In this document: piece after piece, positions 32,439 through 42,058 of the stretch
Layout of the letters: every line of letters starts with the position of its first letter
How positions within the stretch are numbered: position 1 is the stretch's first letter
NCBI RefSeq assembly: GCF_005217605.1
Contig: NZ_SZPX01000007.1
Coordinates: 62,001 to 126,000 of the forward strand
Reading direction: 5' to 3'
Source of the DNA: Sulfurimonas crateris
Lineage (GTDB): Bacteria > Campylobacterota > Campylobacteria > Campylobacterales > Sulfurimonadaceae
DNA length: 64,000 bases
Notes under the pieces: generated by a model
The model's database searches: none
What the model saw: only the letters and a program-made list of their open reading frames with translations
Told to the model about the DNA's origin: nothing
Position numbers and translations under genes: made by a program

Positions 32439-33551
32439 ATGTTACTTTTTACTCCCGGACCGACCCCGGTACCTCAAAATGTTCGTAATGCAATGAGTGA
32501 TGAGACGATGCACCATCGTACTCCTGAATTTGAGGCTATTTTTGAAAAAACAAGAAAATATCTTTTTAATCTTTTTGGGAGTGATGAGGTTGTAATGCTT
32601 GCATCCAGCGGAACCGGTGCAATGGAAGCCGCTATTATAAACTTATGCCGCAACACGCTCCTAAATGTGAACTCCGGAAAATTCGGAGAGAGATTCGGCA
32701 AGATCGCCGTTGCTCATGGACTTGGCAGTGTAGAGATCAAAAACGAGTGGGATACTCCGGTAAGTGTGGAAGCAGTTGTTGAGGCTGTTAAGGCCAACTC
32801 GGATATCGATGCGATCGCAGTTCAGATAAGCGAATCGGCAGGCGGTCTTCGCCATCCTGTTGAGTCTATCGCAAAAGCTGTAAAAGAGATCAATCCAAAT
32901 ATTATGATCATAGCTGACGGTATCACTGCCGTAGGTGTAGAAGCGATTGATGTGACAAATATAGACTCTCTTATTGCAGGAAGCCAAAAAGCGCTTATGC
33001 TTCCTCCGGGACTTGCAATTTTAGGGCTTAGCAATGCTGCGATCGAGAAGATCGGCACAGGCAAAGGATACTACTTCAACCTTGCAACCGAGATAAAGTC
33101 TCAAAGAAAGAACACAACTGCATGGACTGCGGCTACTACTCTTACTATCGGTCTTTTAGAGATACTTGAGACGATCGAAAAGAGAGGCGGTTTAGAGAAG
33201 CTCTACGAAGAGACAGAAAGAAGAGCAGATGCTGTTAAATCTGCTCTTGAAGTTTTAGGGCTTCATATATACCCTAAAACTCCGGCACTCTCTATGACTA
33301 CGATAGATGATGAAGAGGCATCTCAGATCAGAAAGATCTTAAAAACTGATTTTGATGTCAATGTCGCAGGCGGACAGGATCATCTAAACGGCAAGATATT
33401 CCGTATAAACCAGATGGGTCTGATCGCTCCGTATGAGATGGCGTGGGTAGTAAACTCTGTAGAGCTGGCTTTGGCAAAACTTGGGCGCAGAGCTTATGAC
33501 GGCGCTGCAAACAGAGTGTTTAACGAAAAATATTTCAAAGTAGGTATGTAG
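32439..33551 (+). CDS. Class V aminotransferase (alanine–glyoxylate / serine–pyruvate type)
   Basis: A 370-residue PLP enzyme. It opens LLFTPGPTPVPQNVRNAM, typical of the serine–pyruvate/alanine–glyoxylate group; ASSGTGAMEAA binds cofactor phosphate, IIADGITAVG holds the aspartate that contacts the pyridine nitrogen, and AGSQKALMLPPG carries the PLP lysine. Likely role is transamination of glyoxylate, serine or alanine; exact substrates cannot be read from sequence. It is immediately followed by the hisZ-like gene (stop at 33551, ATG at 33552), so it is in an operon with hisZ and purA. Confidence 0.85.
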   Translation: MLLFTPGPTPVPQNVRNAMSDETMHHRTPEFEAIFEKTRKYLFNLFGSDEVVMLASSGTGAMEAAIINLCRNTLLNVNSGKFGERFGKIAVAHGLGSVEIKNEWDTPVSVEAVVEAVKANSDIDAIAVQISESAGGLRHPVESIAKAVKEINPNIMIIADGITAVGVEAIDVTNIDSLIAGSQKALMLPPGLAILGLSNAAIEKIGTGKGYYFNLATEIKSQRKNTTAWTAATTLTIGLLEILETIEKRGGLEKLYEETERRADAVKSALEVLGLHIYPKTPALSMTTIDDEEASQIRKILKTDFDVNVAGGQDHLNGKIFRINQMGLIAPYEMAWVVNSVELALAKLGRRAYDGAANRVFNEKYFKVGM

Positions 33552-34400
33552 ATGATTTTAGAGCATGAGATTCCTAGCGGTTCAAAACTCTACTTCGGCA
33601 ACAGTGCTAAGATAAAAAGAGAGATAGAAAAAGTTGCTAGCGATATCTTGTACTCTAAAGGGTTTGAAGAGATAGTCACTCCGATATTCTCATACCATCA
33701 GCATAAAAGCATTGCGGATGAGAGAGAGCTTATCAAGGTAAACGATGAGAACAACAACTCCATCTCCCTTAGAGCGGACTCTACCATAGATGTTGTGCGA
33801 ATCATAGAGAAGAGACTCGGACGCAATACTGAACATAAAAAATGGTTCTATATCCAGAGCGTTTTTCGCTATCCGACGGATGAGCAGTACCAGATAGGTG
33901 TCGAGTTTATGGGCGAGAGCAAGCTCTCATCGGTTCTGAATATAGCGGTAGATATTTTTGATGCACTTGAAGTTAAGCCACTTGTTCAGATATCAAATAT
34001 GATGATACCAAAACTATTGGTCTCAATGTTTGATGAGCTCACACTTGAAGATTTTCGTCATCTCAATATAGAGAAGTTTTTAGACTTGAAAGTTGACTGG
34101 GTAGATAAACTTGTCTATCTTCAGCATGAGCATCAGGTGGATGAACTGCTTGATATGGTTCCACAGGAGATAAAGGCAGAGCTTTTGAAGATGAAAAATC
34201 TCTGCGATGCGATTTCATGTAAAAACAGTGTTTTGGCACCGATGTACTATGCGAAGATGCTCTACTATGATGAGCTCTTCTTTAGAGTAATAGATAAGAA
34301 CGAGGTCTTTGCCAGAGGCGGAAGATATAAAAATTCAGAGCTTAGTTCTGTGGGTTTTGCGATCTATACAGATGTATTAATAGAAACAAAAGCGAAGTAA
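33552..34400 (+). CDS. hisZ: ATP phosphoribosyltransferase regulatory subunit-like (HisZ)
   Basis: A 282-residue protein with the histidyl-tRNA-synthetase-like catalytic fold but without tRNA-binding domain: [49 protein letters not shown] (motif 2-like) and [19 protein letters not shown]. HisZ with short HisG forms the first enzyme of histidine synthesis; hisG is not in this window. It is shorter than many HisZ (about 320–390). The ATG abuts the aminotransferase stop. A stand-alone synthetase paralogue is the alternative. Confidence 0.8.
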   Translation: MILEHEIPSGSKLYFGNSAKIKREIEKVASDILYSKGFEEIVTPIFSYHQHKSIADERELIKVNDENNNSISLRADSTIDVVRIIEKRLGRNTEHKKWFYIQSVFRYPTDEQYQIGVEFMGESKLSSVLNIAVDIFDALEVKPLVQISNMMIPKLLVSMFDELTLEDFRHLNIEKFLDLKVDWVDKLVYLQHEHQVDELLDMVPQEIKAELLKMKNLCDAISCKNSVLAPMYYAKMLYYDELFFRVIDKNEVFARGGRYKNSELSSVGFAIYTDVLIETKAK

Positions 34401-34410
34401 AAGAGGAAAA

Positions 34411-35661
34411 ATGAAAGCGGATTTAATAGTTGGTATACAGTGGGGCGATGAGGGAAAAGGCAAGATAGTAGACAGGCTTGCATGTGAGTATGATATGGTC
34501 TGCAGAAGCCAAGGCGGTCATAATGCAGGACATACTATCTGGGTTGACGGGACAAGATATGCTCTTCACCTTATTCCTTCAGGCGTACTCAACCCGAAGG
34601 CCATCAATGTAATAGGAAACGGAGTTGTTTTGTCTCCGGAGTCTATTATCAAAGAGATGGAGCAGTTTGAGGCTCTGGAGGGAAGACTCTTTATCTCCGA
34701 TAAAGCTCATCTAAACCTTTCATATCACGCTATGATAGATCAGGCTAGAGAGAAGTTAAAAGGCGAGAAAGCAATAGGAACTACGGGTAAGGGAATCGGG
34801 CCTGCTTATTCAGACAAGATCAACCGTATAGGGGTCAGAGTCGGCGAGCTTCTAAATCCTGAAAAACTATGCTCTTCTATCATGAGCTATTTTGAACAAA
34901 ACAGAGAGATATTCAATATCTTGAAGATCCAGACACCAAATGAATCAGAGCTTTTAAATGAGCTTGAGGGGTATAAGGCTAAACTTGCTCCTTTTATAAC
35001 AGATACAACACAGATGATCTGGAGAGCGCTTGATGAAGAGAACAAAAGAGTTCTTCTGGAGGGTGCACAGGGAACTATGCTAGACATCGATCACGGAACT
35101 TACCCGTATGTAACTTCAAGTTCAACCGTAAGTGCGGGAGCATGTACGGGTCTTGGGATCAACGCTAAAGATATAGGCAAAGTGACAGGCATAGTAAAAG
35201 CGTACTGTACACGTGTAGGAAACGGTCCTTTCCCAAGTGAAGATCTGGGTGAAGACGGCAAAAGACTCGGCAAGCAGGGGCACGAATTTGGAACAACTAC
35301 GGGACGTGCAAGAAGATGCGGCTGGTTTGATGCTGTTGCATGCAGATACGCAAGCCGCCTAAACGGCTGTGATGAGCTTGCACTTATGAAGCTTGACGTT
35401 CTTGACGGGTTTGAAGAGGTTAAGATCTGTGTCGCATACGAACTTGACGGCGTAGAGATAGACTATCTTCCTCAAAATCTGGATGACGTAAAACCTATTT
35501 ACAGATCTTTTAAGGGCTGGGAGAAATCCGTAGGGGCTAGAAGATTTGAAGATCTTCCGCAAGAGGCGCAAGAGTATGTTAAAGTTATAGAAGAGATTAC
35601 AAAAACAAAAGTAGGTATAATTTCTACATCTCCTGAGAGAGAAGACACTATAATTTTATAA
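34411..35661 (+). CDS. purA: Adenylosuccinate synthetase
   Basis: A 416-residue GTP-dependent enzyme making adenylosuccinate from IMP and aspartate in AMP synthesis. Motifs: [16 protein letters not shown] (GTP loop and catalytic Asp), [41 protein letters not shown] and [12 protein letters not shown]. It lies 10 bases after hisZ with AGAGGA upstream. Downstream are the FliJ-like and MotE-like genes, the same order as HP0255–HP0257 in Helicobacter pylori. Confidence 0.97.
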   Translation: MKADLIVGIQWGDEGKGKIVDRLACEYDMVCRSQGGHNAGHTIWVDGTRYALHLIPSGVLNPKAINVIGNGVVLSPESIIKEMEQFEALEGRLFISDKAHLNLSYHAMIDQAREKLKGEKAIGTTGKGIGPAYSDKINRIGVRVGELLNPEKLCSSIMSYFEQNREIFNILKIQTPNESELLNELEGYKAKLAPFITDTTQMIWRALDEENKRVLLEGAQGTMLDIDHGTYPYVTSSSTVSAGACTGLGINAKDIGKVTGIVKAYCTRVGNGPFPSEDLGEDGKRLGKQGHEFGTTTGRARRCGWFDAVACRYASRLNGCDELALMKLDVLDGFEEVKICVAYELDGVEIDYLPQNLDDVKPIYRSFKGWEKSVGARRFEDLPQEAQEYVKVIEEITKTKVGIISTSPEREDTIIL

Positions 35662-35681
35662 AATAAAGTTAAGGATATGCC

Positions 35682-36101
35682 TTGAAAACACGCTTTACTC
35701 CATTGGTTAAATTTAAAAAGAACACAATGCAAAAGAGTGAACAGTTTTTACAAAAAGCAAACGGCAACTTGAACAGTGCGTCAATGGCTCTTGAGTTGTC
35801 CTATAGATCTTTAAAAGATGTAGAACCTCCAAAAAGCGGTAAGATGGGTGAGATGCTTGCTTCAAGAGTACTGCTTGATTCCCAAAGAGAGTTGATAAAC
35901 CATAACAAAGAGTGGGTCAGTTTTGCTTCCAATCAGGTTGAGCAGGCAAAAAAACAGCTAAAAGCCGATATGCTAGAGCATGAAAAGTTTCAATATCTTG
36001 AGTTTGAAGAGATAAAACAGGAGATGAAGAAGAGAAATAGTGCAGAGGCTAAGTATCTGGATGAGATCGCTTTAATGACTTACAACGGGAAGAAAAGATG
36101 A
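35682..36101 (+). CDS. FliJ-like flagellar export chaperone (HP0256 type)
   Basis: A 139-residue, highly helical coiled-coil protein. It begins TTG at 35682 with AAGGA six bases upstream and an N-terminus (KTRFTPLVKFKKNTMQKSEQFL) like FliJ proteins, which stimulate the flagellar export ATPase and escort chaperones. Direct similarity is weak, as for the H. pylori protein HP0256 described as a FliJ homologue; the conserved order after purA is the main support. It overlaps the following gene by 4 bases (ATGA). Confidence 0.7.
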   Translation: MKTRFTPLVKFKKNTMQKSEQFLQKANGNLNSASMALELSYRSLKDVEPPKSGKMGEMLASRVLLDSQRELINHNKEWVSFASNQVEQAKKQLKADMLEHEKFQYLEFEEIKQEMKKRNSAEAKYLDEIALMTYNGKKR

Positions 36102-36610
36102 TAAAACTACTAATAGCCGCTCTCTTTACATTAACCTCTTTAGACGCGCTGGAGACAAGCGACAAGCTCTTTGAGTGTACAGAGATATTTAAGGCAAGAA
36201 AGAGCGAACTTCTTGTTGAGCTGGAGAGAATAGATGAGCAAAAACAAGCGCTCAGTGCTCTTAAAACCGCTACCGAGGAGCTTCTTGTAAAAAGAGAGGC
36301 CAAAGTCTCTCAAGATGAAGAAGCGGTAGAGAGAAAACTCTTAGAAATATCATCTAAAGAGAACTCCATAAAAAAGATGCTCAAAAAAAACGAAGAGATA
36401 TTAAAAGAGATAAAAAACCTAAAAATGGACAAGATGTCCGAGACTTTCGCAAAAATGAAAGCGGCAAGTGCGGCAGGTGTACTCTCTGAGATGAGCCCGC
36501 AAGATGCAGCAGCCATACTCTCCTCACTTAAACCAAAAACAGTCGGAACTATTTTGAGTAAAATGGATGCAAAAAAAGCATCGGAACTCACTTTAATATT
36601 GTCGGAATAA
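36098..36610 (+). CDS. MotE-like exported flagellar protein (MgtE N-domain)
   Basis: A 170-residue protein: a hydrophobic N-terminus that works as a signal or anchor (IKLLIAALFTLTSLDA), a long coiled coil (about residues 28–115), and a C-terminal MgtE intracellular N-domain-like segment (SAAGVLSEMSPQDAAAILSSL, TVGTILSKMDAKKASELTLI). This matches MotE, the periplasmic chaperone of motility components known from epsilonproteobacteria. It overlaps the FliJ-like gene by 4 bases, which fits a shared flagellar role. Confidence 0.75.
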   Translation: MIKLLIAALFTLTSLDALETSDKLFECTEIFKARKSELLVELERIDEQKQALSALKTATEELLVKREAKVSQDEEAVERKLLEISSKENSIKKMLKKNEEILKEIKNLKMDKMSETFAKMKAASAAGVLSEMSPQDAAAILSSLKPKTVGTILSKMDAKKASELTLILSE

Positions 36611-36668
36611 TTATATTAAGAAATATTAGTTAGAATGATCGATTAGTAATTAAGTGTGAGGGTATTTG

Positions 36669-38534
36669 ATGCTTAAAAATATTAACTTCTACGATTTTAT
36701 GCATAAGCAGATCCTTGTACTTATAGCACTCTTCTCTACAACCGCTTTTTCCTACGTGATATTTGGCATAGTATATGGATCATATTTTATAGAGCTGTTG
36801 TGGTATATACTAGTTCTAGGAGTTTCATACTGGGGGTATTTGCTATATAAGGCTTATGCAAACAGCGAGTACTCCATCGTGCAAAAAGAGAAGTGGCTAA
36901 GCAAGGTAAGATACTTTATATTTTTCTACTTCTCTACATGGACACTGATATTTATTCTCTATATCACTCGCGACAACTTAGAACTACACTATTTGGCGAT
37001 CTTCACCCAGCTCGGCGTCTCAGTGGTCGCTACTACTATTCTTGTCTCTGAAAAGAGATTAGCAATTTTAATCCTTATCTCATCAATGCTTCCTATTACT
37101 ATTTACCTTGTGTTTATAGGGGAGTTTTACTCCTATGTGATTGCCATACTAACGCTCGTTCTTGCATGGGTTCTTTTTTACGGCTCAAGAAACACATACA
37201 ACTACTTGATGAAAAATCACGCACAGGCATATAGAGACTACCTTACAAAGCTTGGAAACAGACGCCACTTTATAAATCTGCTTGAAGACGCTATAAAGAT
37301 CCAAAAATATAGCAATAAATATATGTATCTTATACTTATAGACTTGGATCACTTTAAGACCATCAATGATGCACTTGGACATGATGTAGGAGATAAACTG
37401 CTAGTAGAGGTCTCCAAAAGAATGGGCACCCTCACAAAGGAGCACAACGGACATATCTCCAGACTCGGCGGAGATGAATTCTGTATACTAAGTGCCGAAT
37501 CCGGGTCAAAAGATGAGTGTATGGCAGATGCCGAAGGGTTTGCAAAAAAGCTGCTTGATACTATAAAGAAGACATATATAGTAGATGAACATCATCTCTA
37601 TATTAGTGCGAGCATAGGTGTAAGTATTATTGATAAACCTACGGTTACTGCAGCTACATTGATTAAAGAGGCAGATATTGCTATGTATGAGGCAAAATCA
37701 AAGGGCAGAGACAGCGCTATTTTATTTAATGATGAACTCTCGATCAGAATAGAGAGAAAACTTGATATTGAGAGGCTTCTTCACTTTGCTATTGAGAACC
37801 AAGAGATAACTCTTATGTATCAGCCGCAGCTAAATACAAGAGGAAAGGTCACAGGGTGTGAAGTTCTTGCTCGCTGGAACAGTGAGCAGCTCGGCTTTAT
37901 ACCTCCAGATGAGTTTATACCGATCTCAGAGGATACGGGGATGATAATAGAACTTGGTTACTATATTCTTCAAGAGGCATTTAAAACATTTAGGAATTGG
38001 GAAGAAAAAGGGATTGAGTTAGAGCAGTTCTCTATCAATATAAGTATGAGACAGATATTTCATACAACATTTATAGATGATGTGCAGAGGCTCTGCCAAG
38101 AGTATCTAAGCGATACGCTAAGATCGAAAATAGTATTTGAGATGACCGAGACAAGCGTCGCCGAAGATGTATCTATCATAATAGAGAAGATGAACAAGTT
38201 GAAAAAATGCGGTATCCGTTTCTCCATGGATGATTTTGGTACAGGCTACTCATCTCTTAGCTATCTGCGTCAGATCCCAATTGATGAGCTAAAAATCGAC
38301 AAGTCGTTCATATTTGAGTTGAATGACTCAAATGAGAGCACAAATATGGTAAAAACAATACTAAATATTGCCAAAAATTTGAACCTGAAGATAGTTGCAG
38401 AAGGAGTAGAGACACAGCAGCAAAAAGAGTTTCTGATCAAAGAGGAGTGCGATATACTTCAAGGGTATCACTTCTCCATGCCGCTTACAAAAAGTATATT
38501 TGAAGAGTACTTCGACTCAAACGCAAACAGCTAA
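36669..38534 (+). CDS. Membrane GGDEF–EAL protein (c-di-GMP turnover)
   Basis: A 621-residue protein. About six membrane helices (residues 10–180) form a sensor-like region. A GGDEF domain follows with intact RLGGDEFCIL (about residue 270), then an EAL domain with EVLARW in place of EAL, NISMRQ, EMTETSV, MDDFGTGYSSL, LKIDKSFI and VAEGVET, all the residues expected for an active phosphodiesterase. It could both make and break c-di-GMP. The ATG at 36669 follows GAGGG; a TTG three bases earlier is an alternative. It is next to the flagellar genes, suggesting control of motility. Confidence 0.92.
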   Translation: MLKNINFYDFMHKQILVLIALFSTTAFSYVIFGIVYGSYFIELLWYILVLGVSYWGYLLYKAYANSEYSIVQKEKWLSKVRYFIFFYFSTWTLIFILYITRDNLELHYLAIFTQLGVSVVATTILVSEKRLAILILISSMLPITIYLVFIGEFYSYVIAILTLVLAWVLFYGSRNTYNYLMKNHAQAYRDYLTKLGNRRHFINLLEDAIKIQKYSNKYMYLILIDLDHFKTINDALGHDVGDKLLVEVSKRMGTLTKEHNGHISRLGGDEFCILSAESGSKDECMADAEGFAKKLLDTIKKTYIVDEHHLYISASIGVSIIDKPTVTAATLIKEADIAMYEAKSKGRDSAILFNDELSIRIERKLDIERLLHFAIENQEITLMYQPQLNTRGKVTGCEVLARWNSEQLGFIPPDEFIPISEDTGMIIELGYYILQEAFKTFRNWEEKGIELEQFSINISMRQIFHTTFIDDVQRLCQEYLSDTLRSKIVFEMTETSVAEDVSIIIEKMNKLKKCGIRFSMDDFGTGYSSLSYLRQIPIDELKIDKSFIFELNDSNESTNMVKTILNIAKNLNLKIVAEGVETQQQKEFLIKEECDILQGYHFSMPLTKSIFEEYFDSNANS

Positions 38535-38584
38535 GAAAGCTTGGCACAGTTTTGTCAAAATAACTTTTTTCTAATCGTAAACTA

Positions 38585-38632
38585 ACCTTACTTATTGTAA
38601 AATACAAAAATTTAATTCTAAACAAGTAAGGT
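38585..38632. promoter_or_regulatory. Inverted repeat around the -10 and ribosome site of the DUF507 gene
   Basis: ACCTTACTT (38585–38593) is the exact reverse complement of AAGTAAGGT (38624–38632), the latter containing the ribosome site 6 bases before the ATG. In between lies a candidate -10 (TAAAAT). The repeat could sequester the ribosome site or bind a regulator. Confidence 0.4.
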
Positions 38633-38638
38633 CTATCG

Positions 38639-39190
38639 ATGAAAATATCACTTAAAACTATACCTCATATAGCCAATAAGATCGCAATTGATTTAAATAA
38701 AAGTGGTGTTGTTACGATGACAAAAGGTCTTGAGCCTATAGCTAAAGAGGCTGAGAAGATACTGCTGCACAATGTTAAGCAGGAGATGGCTCTTGAAGAG
38801 AAAGTCCATGAGATATGTGAAGCAAATGAAGAGGAGATAGAGTTTAATCTTGTAGATGAGAGACAGCTCTTCTTTATGATCAAAAAGAAATTGGCTCCGG
38901 AGTTTGACATACTTCTAAACTACGAAGAGAGATACTCCGACATCTCTCACAAGATTTTAGATGAACTTTACGAAGAGGATCTTATTCATTTTGATGTTAC
39001 GGAAAACCGTATAAAAAATATTATTTATAACGCGATCACATCATTTATTACGGAAGCTTCAGAGCTTGACAATATTATAATTGACAAGATAAGAGCATAC
39101 AAAAAAAGATATATTCCCGGAACAGACGAGTTTGATATATTATATGAGAAGCTCTACAGAGAAGAACTTTCAAAAAGAGGCATGGAGTAG
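38639..39190 (+). CDS. DUF507 family protein
   Basis: A 183-residue soluble, mostly helical and strongly charged protein. The two similar halves (VVTMTKGLEPIAKEAEKIL and LLNYEERYSDISHKILDEL) and the LVDERQLFFMIKKKLAPE segment fit the DUF507 family, which is widespread in Campylobacterota and often upstream of carA. No biochemical role is known. Its stop codon overlaps a possible GTG start of carA, so the two are probably co-translated. Confidence 0.8.
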   Translation: MKISLKTIPHIANKIAIDLNKSGVVTMTKGLEPIAKEAEKILLHNVKQEMALEEKVHEICEANEEEIEFNLVDERQLFFMIKKKLAPEFDILLNYEERYSDISHKILDELYEEDLIHFDVTENRIKNIIYNAITSFITEASELDNIIIDKIRAYKKRYIPGTDEFDILYEKLYREELSKRGME

Positions 39191-39195
39191 TGAGT

Positions 39196-40332
39196 ATGAG
39201 TGATTTAAAAAAAGCTTGGTTATATTTTGAAAACGGAACTTTTTTAGAGGCAAACAGCTTCGGTGCAGAAGATACAGTGGTTGGAGAGATAGTTTTTAAT
39301 GTCTCTATGAGCGGATATCAGGAGATTATGTCAGATCCCTCTTATGCAGGTCAGTTTGTTACATTTACTATGCCTGAGATAGGAAATGTGGGTGTAAACT
39401 CTCAAGATATGGAGAGCAAGGCTGCTCATGCAAAAGGTATGATCGTCAGAAAATATCAGCAGAGATACTCTAACTTTAGAGCAGAGGGTTCACTTGCAGA
39501 CTTTTTAAAAGAGCAGAATGTTATGGGTATCTGTGATGTTGATACAAGATATATTACAAAGATGCTAAGACGTGAGGGTGCTATGATGATGATAGCATCG
39601 ACAAAGATAAGCGACAAAGATGAGCTTAAAAAAGTTCTGCAGAGCAGTCCTAGAATAGAGGATGTCAATTACATAGAGCAGGTAAGTACAAAAACTTCAT
39701 ATAAGCACACTCAGTCTGTCTACAACGATAGAGAGTTTGAGTACAACGCAGCACCTGCAGCGGAAGCAAATATAGTAGTTTTAGATTTTGGTGTAAAGAG
39801 AAATATTTTAAATGAGCTTGTAGCTGCTAAAATGGGTGTTGAGGTGATTCCAAATGACTTTAGCGCAGAGACTCTTATAGATAGATACAACAAAAAAGAG
39901 ATCGACGGTGTTTTTTTATCAAACGGTCCTGGCGATCCGCTTGTACTTAAGCACGAGCAAGAGCAGATCAAAAAGCTTATAGATGCAAAAGTACCAATGT
40001 TTGGTATATGTTTAGGACACCAGCTACTCTCTATATCACACGGATATGATACATATAAGCTTAAATTTGGGCATCATGGCGGAAATCAACCTGTTAAGAA
40101 CGTAGAGACAGGATTAGTCGAGATCACGGCTCAAAACCATAACTATAATGTTCCGCAGAATATTGTAGAGGTTGCAGAAGTTACACATATGAATCTATTT
40201 GACAATACTATAGAGGGCTTAAGATATAAAAATGCTCCTATTTTTTCAGTTCAGCATCACCCCGAAGCCAGCCCCGGACCAAAAGAGAGCAGGTATATCT
40301 TCAATGAGTTTCTATCTTTAATAAAGAGATAG
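39196..40332 (+). CDS. carA: Carbamoyl-phosphate synthase small subunit
   Basis: A 378-residue glutamine amidotransferase subunit that feeds ammonia to CarB for arginine and pyrimidine synthesis. The N-terminal half shows MSGYQEIMSDPSYAGQFV and GSLADFLKE; the GATase class I half shows FLSNGPGDP, FGICLGHQLLS (nucleophile Cys), and the His/Glu pair in SVQHHPEASPGP. The ATG at 39196 has GGAG eight bases upstream; a GTG at 39190 is possible but too close to the site. It is separated from the cco operon by a 217-base regulatory region. Confidence 0.96.
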   Translation: MSDLKKAWLYFENGTFLEANSFGAEDTVVGEIVFNVSMSGYQEIMSDPSYAGQFVTFTMPEIGNVGVNSQDMESKAAHAKGMIVRKYQQRYSNFRAEGSLADFLKEQNVMGICDVDTRYITKMLRREGAMMMIASTKISDKDELKKVLQSSPRIEDVNYIEQVSTKTSYKHTQSVYNDREFEYNAAPAAEANIVVLDFGVKRNILNELVAAKMGVEVIPNDFSAETLIDRYNKKEIDGVFLSNGPGDPLVLKHEQEQIKKLIDAKVPMFGICLGHQLLSISHGYDTYKLKFGHHGGNQPVKNVETGLVEITAQNHNYNVPQNIVEVAEVTHMNLFDNTIEGLRYKNAPIFSVQHHPEASPGPKESRYIFNEFLSLIKR

Positions 40333-40370
40333 AAACCCCTCCCCACGCCCACTTCCAATAACAGCATAAT

Positions 40371-40522
40371 GTTAATTTAGTGTTAATTGTAAACAGACAG
40401 TTAATTAATTTATAAACTTTGTCTAGAAAATGTCATTATTTAAGAAATTTTAAACATTTATACTGTTACTATGCTAATGTTAATTAGTTTAATAAATTTA
40501 GGTTAATTTAATTAGACATAAT
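40371..40522 (+). promoter_or_regulatory. Upstream region of ccoNOQP with five GTTAATT copies and -10
   Basis: The heptamer GTTAATT occurs at 40371, 40382, 40400, 40489 and 40502, all in the same orientation, in the 217-bp gap before ccoN. A possible -10, CATAAT, lies at 40517–40522; another, TATACT, at 40459–40464. The array may be binding sites of a response regulator or merely AT-rich bias; no FNR-like TTGAT box is present here. Confidence 0.4.
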
Positions 40523-40549
40523 TGCTTTGAATCTTTAAGGAGGCTATAT

Positions 40550-42043
40550 ATGGAGAATCGTCCATTAGAGTACGACTATACAGTTGCAAAGATGTTCATG
40601 TTCACAACGATCGTTTTAGGGATTGTTGGTATGCTCATCGGTGTAATCTTAGCGTTTCAACTTGCTTATCCGGGAGTTAATTTAATTCTTGGAGAGGGCT
40701 TGGCTGAATATACTAACTTTAGTCGTCTTCGTCCGCTGCATACAGATGCAGTAATATTTGGTTTTACGCTAAGTGGTGTTTTTGCTACTTGGTATTATGT
40801 TGGTCAACGTGTATTAAAAGTATCTATGGCGGAGTCAAAGTTTTTGATGGCACTAGGTAAGATACACTTCTGGCTATATCTAGTTGTTGTCGCAGCAGTT
40901 GTAGTTTCGCTTTTTGCAGGTGTTACGACTTCAAAAGAGTATGCTGAGTTTGAGTGGCCGATAGATATTGGCGTGGTAGTTGTATGGGTAATATTCGGTA
41001 TGAGTATTTTTGGACTTATTGGTATTCGCCGTGAGAAGTCATTATATATCTCTGTTTGGTACTATATTGCTACATTCTTAGGTATAGCAATGCTTTATCT
41101 TTTCAACAATATGGCTATTCCTACAATGCTTGGAACATCAGCAGTTGGTGAATCCGGCATAGGTGCATGGTATCACTCTGTTTCTATGTATGCAGGTACG
41201 AATGATGCGCTTGTTCAATGGTGGTATGGTCACAATGCGGTTGCATTTGGTTTTACGGTTCCTATCGTTGCGATGATCTACTACTTTTTACCAAAAGAGT
41301 CAGGTCAGGCTATCTACTCATATAAACTATCACTTCTCTCTTTCTGGGGATTAATGTTTGTTTATTTATGGGCAGGCGGACACCACCTTCTCTATTCAAC
41401 GGTTCCTGACTGGATGCAGACAATGGGTTCAATTTTCTCTGTAATTCTGATTCTTCCGTCTTGGGGTTCTGCTATCAACATGCTTCTTACAATGAAGGGT
41501 GAGTGGCAACAAGTTGCTTCATCTCCATTGATTAAGTTTATGATTTTAGGTTCGACTTTTTATATGTTCTCAACATTAGAGGGTCCTATTCAAGCAATTA
41601 AATCAGTTAACGCGATAGCACACTTTACCGACTGGATCGTTGGTCACGTTCATGACGGTGTTCTTGGTTGGGTCGGCTTTATGATTATGGCTTCACTTTA
41701 CCATATGGCTCCGCGTGTGTTTAAACGTGAGATATACTCTAAATCTTTAATGGCTGCGCAGTTCTGGATCCAGACACTCGGTGTTGTTCTGTACTTCACT
41801 TCTATGTGGATTGCAGGTATTACTCAGGGTATGATGTGGCGTGCTCACGATGAGTTTGGTAACTTAGCTTACTCGTTCATTGACACGGTTACTGTTTTAC
41901 ATCCTTACTACACTATTCGTGGTATTGGTGGTCTACTCTATTTAGTCGGTTTCTTAATGTTTGCATATAACATATATAAAACTATGTCTGCTCGCCCTGT
42001 TGAAGAGCGTGAGCTACAAAATGCATCGCCTATGGGCGCTTAA
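40550..42043 (+). CDS. ccoN: cbb3-type cytochrome c oxidase subunit I
   Basis: A 497-residue, twelve-helix heme-copper oxidase catalytic subunit that reduces oxygen at low concentration and pumps protons. Ligand histidines are visible: RPLHTDAVIFGFT (low-spin heme), WWYGHNAVAF (CuB), YLWAGGHHLLYSTVPDW (CuB pair) and DWIVGHVHDGVLGWVGFM (high- and low-spin heme). The start follows AAGGAGG. It is first of an operon of about eight genes, and probably the main respiratory oxidase under microaerobic conditions. Confidence 0.97.
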   Translation: MENRPLEYDYTVAKMFMFTTIVLGIVGMLIGVILAFQLAYPGVNLILGEGLAEYTNFSRLRPLHTDAVIFGFTLSGVFATWYYVGQRVLKVSMAESKFLMALGKIHFWLYLVVVAAVVVSLFAGVTTSKEYAEFEWPIDIGVVVVWVIFGMSIFGLIGIRREKSLYISVWYYIATFLGIAMLYLFNNMAIPTMLGTSAVGESGIGAWYHSVSMYAGTNDALVQWWYGHNAVAFGFTVPIVAMIYYFLPKESGQAIYSYKLSLLSFWGLMFVYLWAGGHHLLYSTVPDWMQTMGSIFSVILILPSWGSAINMLLTMKGEWQQVASSPLIKFMILGSTFYMFSTLEGPIQAIKSVNAIAHFTDWIVGHVHDGVLGWVGFMIMASLYHMAPRVFKREIYSKSLMAAQFWIQTLGVVLYFTSMWIAGITQGMMWRAHDEFGNLAYSFIDTVTVLHPYYTIRGIGGLLYLVGFLMFAYNIYKTMSARPVEERELQNASPMGA

Positions 42044-42058
42044 TAGAAAGGATTTAAT

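Noticed and set aside
40333-40549. FNR-like box upstream of ccoNOQP
   Set aside because: No TTGAT-N4-RTCAA match is present; only GTTAATT repeats were found.
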